This document shows positions 61,086 through 64,000 of a stretch of DNA of 64,000 nucleotides, one piece after another. The notes beneath the pieces were generated by a model. It saw nothing but the letters and a program-made list of their open reading frames with translations. It had not been told where the DNA came from and did not search any database. The stretch is from positions 6,549,001-6,613,000 of the forward strand of contig NZ_CP120737.1 of the NCBI RefSeq assembly GCF_029581195.1, in the 5' to 3' direction. The first letter of the stretch is position 1. Every line of letters begins with the position of its first letter. Origin of the DNA: Solwaraspora sp. WMMD791 (GTDB taxonomy: Bacteria > Actinomycetota > Actinomycetes > Mycobacteriales > Micromonosporaceae). A program made the position numbers and the translations under genes.

Positions 61086-62704
61086 CGCTTGCCTCCCTTG
61101 TCACCTGCCACCGCGTCGGCGAAGACCCGCAGGCCGGGCAGCGCCGTGCCGGAGTAGTCGAACAGAGCCTGGTTCTCCCAGCCGTCGCCGGAGGTCGGGT
61201 CGGCCGGATCCCAGCCGGCGCCGTCGACGGCGGTCCAGGTCGGCTCCCAGTAGATGACGCCCAGACCCTGCCCGCCCGGTACGGCGGCTACGACGTTGAC
61301 GATGTCGCGCAGCGCGTCGGCCTGGCCCTGCGGGGTGGCCGGGTAGCCACCTTCGGCGGCCAGCGTCGCGGTGAAGATGTTCGTCTCGTGGTCCTGTTCG
61401 TCCAGAGTGAACCCGTACGCGGTCTCGGCCACCAGTACCGGTCTGCCGTAGCGGGCGGTCAGGTCGAACAGGTTGGCCTGCAGGTAGCCCAGCGGCCCGT
61501 GCCAGTAGGTGTAGTGCGACACGGCGATGACGTCGAACGGCACCCCGTACGCGACGGCGTTGTCGAACCACCAGCGGTGCCCACCGTTGTTGCCGCCCTC
61601 GGCCAGGTGCAGCACCACCTTGCTGCGTGGCGAGGCGTCGGTGACGGCGGTGGAACCGGCGGTCAGCAGCTGTGCCAGGCCCGGCCAGTCGTCCCAGCGG
61701 CCGTCCGGCCAGAGCATCCCACCGTTGACTTCGTTGCCGACCTGGACCAGCTCCGGCGGGGTGCCCTGGCGGCGCAGCGCCGACACCACCTCGTAGGTGT
61801 GGTCGTAGACGGCCTGCCGCAGCAGGTCGAAGCCCAGTTCCGCCCAGGCGGCCGGCTTGTACTGCTTGCCCGGGTCGGCCCAGGTGTCGGAGTAGTGAAA
61901 GTCGATCATCAGTTTCATGCCCTGCGCGGTGACGCGTTTCGCCTTGGCGAGCACGTCGGCTTTGTCGCTGAACCCGTCGGCCGGGTCGACCCATACCTTC
62001 AGCCGGGCGTAGTTGACGCCGTTGTCGGCGAGGATCCGCAGCGCGTCGCGGGGGTGGCCCCGGGCGTCGCGGTAGACGGCGCCATGCGCCTCGTTCTTGG
62101 TCAGGTGCGACACGTCGGCGCCGCCGATCGCCACCGGCAGTCCTTCGCTGCCGTCGGAGCGGGTGAAGGTGACGTCGTCGACGTTGGCCCACTGCCCGGC
62201 GGCGGCGTCGGAGACGACGCTGACGGTGCAGCGGCCGGCGGTGACCCGGACGGTGAGCGCCAACTCCACCCACCATTCGTCGCCGGTGCGGGGCAGGTCG
62301 ACCCGCTGTGCCGGGCCGCCGCCGCAGCCGGAGACCCCGAGGTACGCCGCGCGTTGGCCGCCGCTGGAGCGCACCGCCGCCCGTAGCGTGTACGTGCCCC
62401 GGGCCAGCCCGGTCACCTGTTGGCGGGTCTGCACCCGGTAGCCGGTGTCGGCCCAGTGGCTGAGTCTCTGGTCGCCGGTGCGTCCGCCGGGCTCCACGTA
62501 GGAGGCGTCGCGGTCGCCGGTCTCGGTCCAGCCGACCGGGGCGGCCAGGTCGGTGATGTCCTCGAAGCCGGCGTTGACGAGTTCCGGTGCCGGGCGGCCG
62601 GCGGTGGACGCACCCGGCGTGCCGCCGACGATGGCGATGGCGGTCGCCAGGGCGACCGCGGCGGACCGGGCGATCGTGGTGGACAGGGGGCCACGGATGT
62701 GCAT
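61082..62704 (-). CDS. secreted GH53 endo-beta-1,4-galactanase, paralogue
   Basis: First gene of the galactanase operon, 540 residues, with the same layout as its neighbour: signal peptide (to about 35), CBM61-like domain (about 40-182), GH53 barrel (about 190-540). The acid/base is E325 (QVGNEVN) and the nucleophile E427 (VAETAYG). The sequences differ throughout, so the duplication is old. Ribosome-binding site GAAGGGG. Two LacI/CebR-type operators lie upstream (62741, 62819). Confidence 0.95.
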   Translation of the reverse strand: MHIRGPLSTTIARSAAVALATAIAIVGGTPGASTAGRPAPELVNAGFEDITDLAAPVGWTETGDRDASYVEPGGRTGDQRLSHWADTGYRVQTRQQVTGLARGTYTLRAAVRSSGGQRAAYLGVSGCGGGPAQRVDLPRTGDEWWVELALTVRVTAGRCTVSVVSDAAAGQWANVDDVTFTRSDGSEGLPVAIGGADVSHLTKNEAHGAVYRDARGHPRDALRILADNGVNYARLKVWVDPADGFSDKADVLAKAKRVTAQGMKLMIDFHYSDTWADPGKQYKPAAWAELGFDLLRQAVYDHTYEVVSALRRQGTPPELVQVGNEVNGGMLWPDGRWDDWPGLAQLLTAGSTAVTDASPRSKVVLHLAEGGNNGGHRWWFDNAVAYGVPFDVIAVSHYTYWHGPLGYLQANLFDLTARYGRPVLVAETAYGFTLDEQDHETNIFTATLAAEGGYPATPQGQADALRDIVNVVAAVPGGQGLGVIYWEPTWTAVDGAGWDPADPTSGDGWENQALFDYSGTALPGLRVFADAVAGDKGGKR

Positions 62705-62740
62705 GCCTGCGCCCCTTCTCGGAACGAATCGGACCAGCTC

Positions 62741-62754
62741 TGGGAGCGCTTACG
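62741..62754. promoter_or_regulatory. LacI/CebR-type operator 1
   Basis: TGGGAGCGCTTACG, close to the palindrome TGGGAGCGCTCCCA bound by CebR/CelR repressors of the LacI family, 37 bases before the GH53 start. Confidence 0.6.
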
Positions 62755-62818
62755 GCCGCAACGATCCGCTGTGGTGTGGTAATGCGCCCGACGTGAGCCC
62801 GTCACGACGATGTAATAC

Positions 62819-62832
62819 TGGGAGCGCTCACA
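62819..62832. promoter_or_regulatory. LacI/CebR-type operator 2
   Basis: TGGGAGCGCTCACA, one step closer to the CebR-type palindrome, lying at and just past the predicted -10 of the GH53 promoter. Confidence 0.65.
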
Positions 62833-62858
62833 GAATCATCATCGCCGATCCCTGTCAA
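62830..62858 (-). promoter_or_regulatory. promoter of the GH53 operon
   Basis: TTGACA at 62858-62853 on the minus strand and a weak -10 (TTCTGT, 62835-62830) with a 17-base spacer, overlapped by operator 2. It starts only 9 bases past the GH42 stop. Confidence 0.5.
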
Positions 62859-62866
62859 GAGGCCCG

Positions 62867-64000
62867 TCACTCCCGGCGTACCACTCGCACCTGCCCGGCC
62901 GGCACCGTCACCGTCCCGGTGCAGCTCACGCCGGTGATCAGCTCCGCCCCGGTGGCCGGCAGCACCGCGTCGTCGGCGGTATGGTTGATCGCGATCAGGT
63001 AGTCCGCCGTAGGCCCGGACCGTCGGACCAGCTCCACCCCGTCGGGTACGCCCGCCGGCGGGGCGATGCCCGCGTCGGCGTACACCCGGCCCAGGACCGG
63101 GGCGAGTGTGGCGGCGTCCAGCCGGGTCGAGACGTACCAGGCGGTGCCGGCGCCGTAGGAGTGCCGGGTGACCGCCGGACCCCCGGCCGCCGGCCCGTCG
63201 ACGTAGCGCAGCACCGCCTCGGCCCCGGTCAGCTCCACCGCCTCGGCCCACACGTCACCGGTCAGGCCCTGCTCCAGAGTCACTGTCTCCTCGGCGCGCA
63301 GCGGCAGGAACTCGTCCACGGTCAACCCGAGCAGCTCCCGCAACGCCCCCGGGTAGGCCCCCGGGTGGACGGTGTCGGTGGCGTCCACGATGCCGGAGAA
63401 GTACGACACCAGCAGGGTGCCGCCGCCCGCGACGTAGCGGCGCAGGTGCTCCGCGGCCGCCGGCGTGGTCAGGTACAGGCTCGGCACCACCACCAGTGGA
63501 TGGTCGTCCAGGGGCGCCTCGGCGCGGGCGAAGTCGACGGTCAACCGGTCGCGCCACAGCCGCTCGTAGTAGGCCTCGACCCGTTCCCGGAAGTCCAGGT
63601 CGATCGAGGGGCGCCACTCCAGCTCGACGGCCCACCAGGACTGCCAGTCCCACAGGATCGCCGCGTCGGTGACCACCCGCGTGCCACGCAGCTCGTCGAG
63701 GCGGGGCAGGGTGTCCACGCCCAACTGCACCACCTCCCGCCAGATCCGGGTGCCGGTGCCACCGTGCGGCACCATCGCCGAGTGGAACTTCTCCGCCCCG
63801 AACCGGGCGGCCCGCCACTGGAAGAACAGCACCGCCTCGGCCCCGCGCGCCAGGTGGGCGAGGCTGTTGCGGGCCAGCTCACCGGGGCGTTTGGCGATGT
63901 TGCGGGGCTGCCAGTTGACCGCCGAGGTGGAGTGCTCCATCAGCAGCCACGGCCGGCCACCGGCGACCGAGCGGGTCAGGTCGGCGCACATCGCCAGCTC
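62867..64000 (-). CDS. GH42 beta-galactosidase, 3' part only
   Basis: The gene enters from the right edge; at least 377 residues are inside the window. Beta-galactosidase that releases galactose from galacto-oligosaccharides. Visible: LLMEHSTSAVNWQPRN with the nucleophile glutamate, and ELARNSLAHLARGAEAVLFF then QWRAARFGAEKFHSAMVPHG, typical for GH42. Then come the Rossmann-like trimerisation domain (ILWDWQSWWAVE ... DHPLVVVPSLYLTT ... GGTLLVSYFSG) and the small C-terminal beta domain ending VTVPAGQVRVVRRE. It sits directly upstream of the two GH53 galactanases, completing a galactan-degradation set. Confidence 0.94.
   Translation of the reverse strand, partial: ELAMCADLTRSVAGGRPWLLMEHSTSAVNWQPRNIAKRPGELARNSLAHLARGAEAVLFFQWRAARFGAEKFHSAMVPHGGTGTRIWREVVQLGVDTLPRLDELRGTRVVTDAAILWDWQSWWAVELEWRPSIDLDFRERVEAYYERLWRDRLTVDFARAEAPLDDHPLVVVPSLYLTTPAAAEHLRRYVAGGGTLLVSYFSGIVDATDTVHPGAYPGALRELLGLTVDEFLPLRAEETVTLEQGLTGDVWAEAVELTGAEAVLRYVDGPAAGGPAVTRHSYGAGTAWYVSTRLDAATLAPVLGRVYADAGIAPPAGVPDGVELVRRSGPTADYLIAINHTADDAVLPATGAELITGVSCTGTVTVPAGQVRVVRRE

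Overview
The window reads as chromosomal DNA of a very GC-rich actinomycete. The order of the conserved genes (rnhB, DUF2469, comM-dprA-xerC, rpsB-tsf-pyrH-frr-cdsA-rlmN, then dxr-rip-ispG) is the one known from actinobacteria. The long Pro/Gly-rich extensions on CdsA and on a DivIVA-domain protein, GTG starts, secreted plant-polymer hydrolases and an AfsR/SARP regulator suggest Micromonosporaceae or a close relative; that family call is inference. No tRNA, rRNA, CRISPR array or insertion sequence was seen.

Region 1 (1-27,600) is mostly core genome. It holds a NUDIX protein, rnhB and DUF2469; a leftward comM-dprA-xerC operon whose genes overlap by 4 bases, with yraN upstream; the translation and lipid block rpsB-tsf-pyrH-frr-cdsA-rlmN; a DivIVA-domain protein; and the MEP-pathway genes dxr and ispG flanking the site-2 protease gene rip. 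Among these sit accessory genes: a class V PLP enzyme, an M23-like protein lacking the usual catalytic histidines, an MBL-Rieske fusion, a carotenoid-desaturase-like flavoprotein, an MMPL exporter, a BrkB-like membrane protein and a deleted Uma2 pseudogene.

Region 2 (27,600-46,200) starts after a textbook terminator behind ispG. It holds a secreted multi-domain GH5 endoglucanase; a MerR regulator followed by a 20-residue cysteine-rich peptide; a tandem-duplicated LtrA protein; an acetate-type Na+ symporter with its DUF4212 subunit; an ABC exporter operon with its own ECF sigma and zinc-finger anti-sigma; a secreted repeat protein; SnoaL-like and zinc-ribbon SDR proteins; and a GT-C type membrane glycosyltransferase with a small partner.

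Region 3 (46,200-57,100) is an accessory stretch. It has two small secreted proteins (one resembling beta/gamma-crystallin killer toxins), gene relics, a secreted NucA/NucB-like nuclease whose promoter carries heptamer repeats laid out like SARP boxes, the divergent AfsR/SARP regulator, and a convergent two-gene operon of a 2-TM membrane protein and a 1411-residue STAND-like ATPase with TPR repeats.

Region 4 (57,100-64,000) has an amidohydrolase and its TetR regulator with matching operators, then a galactan-utilisation locus: two GH53 endo-galactanases and a GH42 beta-galactosidase cut by the window end. LacI/CebR-type operators lie at the GH53 promoter.

The best candidates for undescribed biology are the SARP-controlled nuclease neighbourhood, the MerR/cysteine-peptide mini-operon, and the STAND-ATPase/membrane pair.
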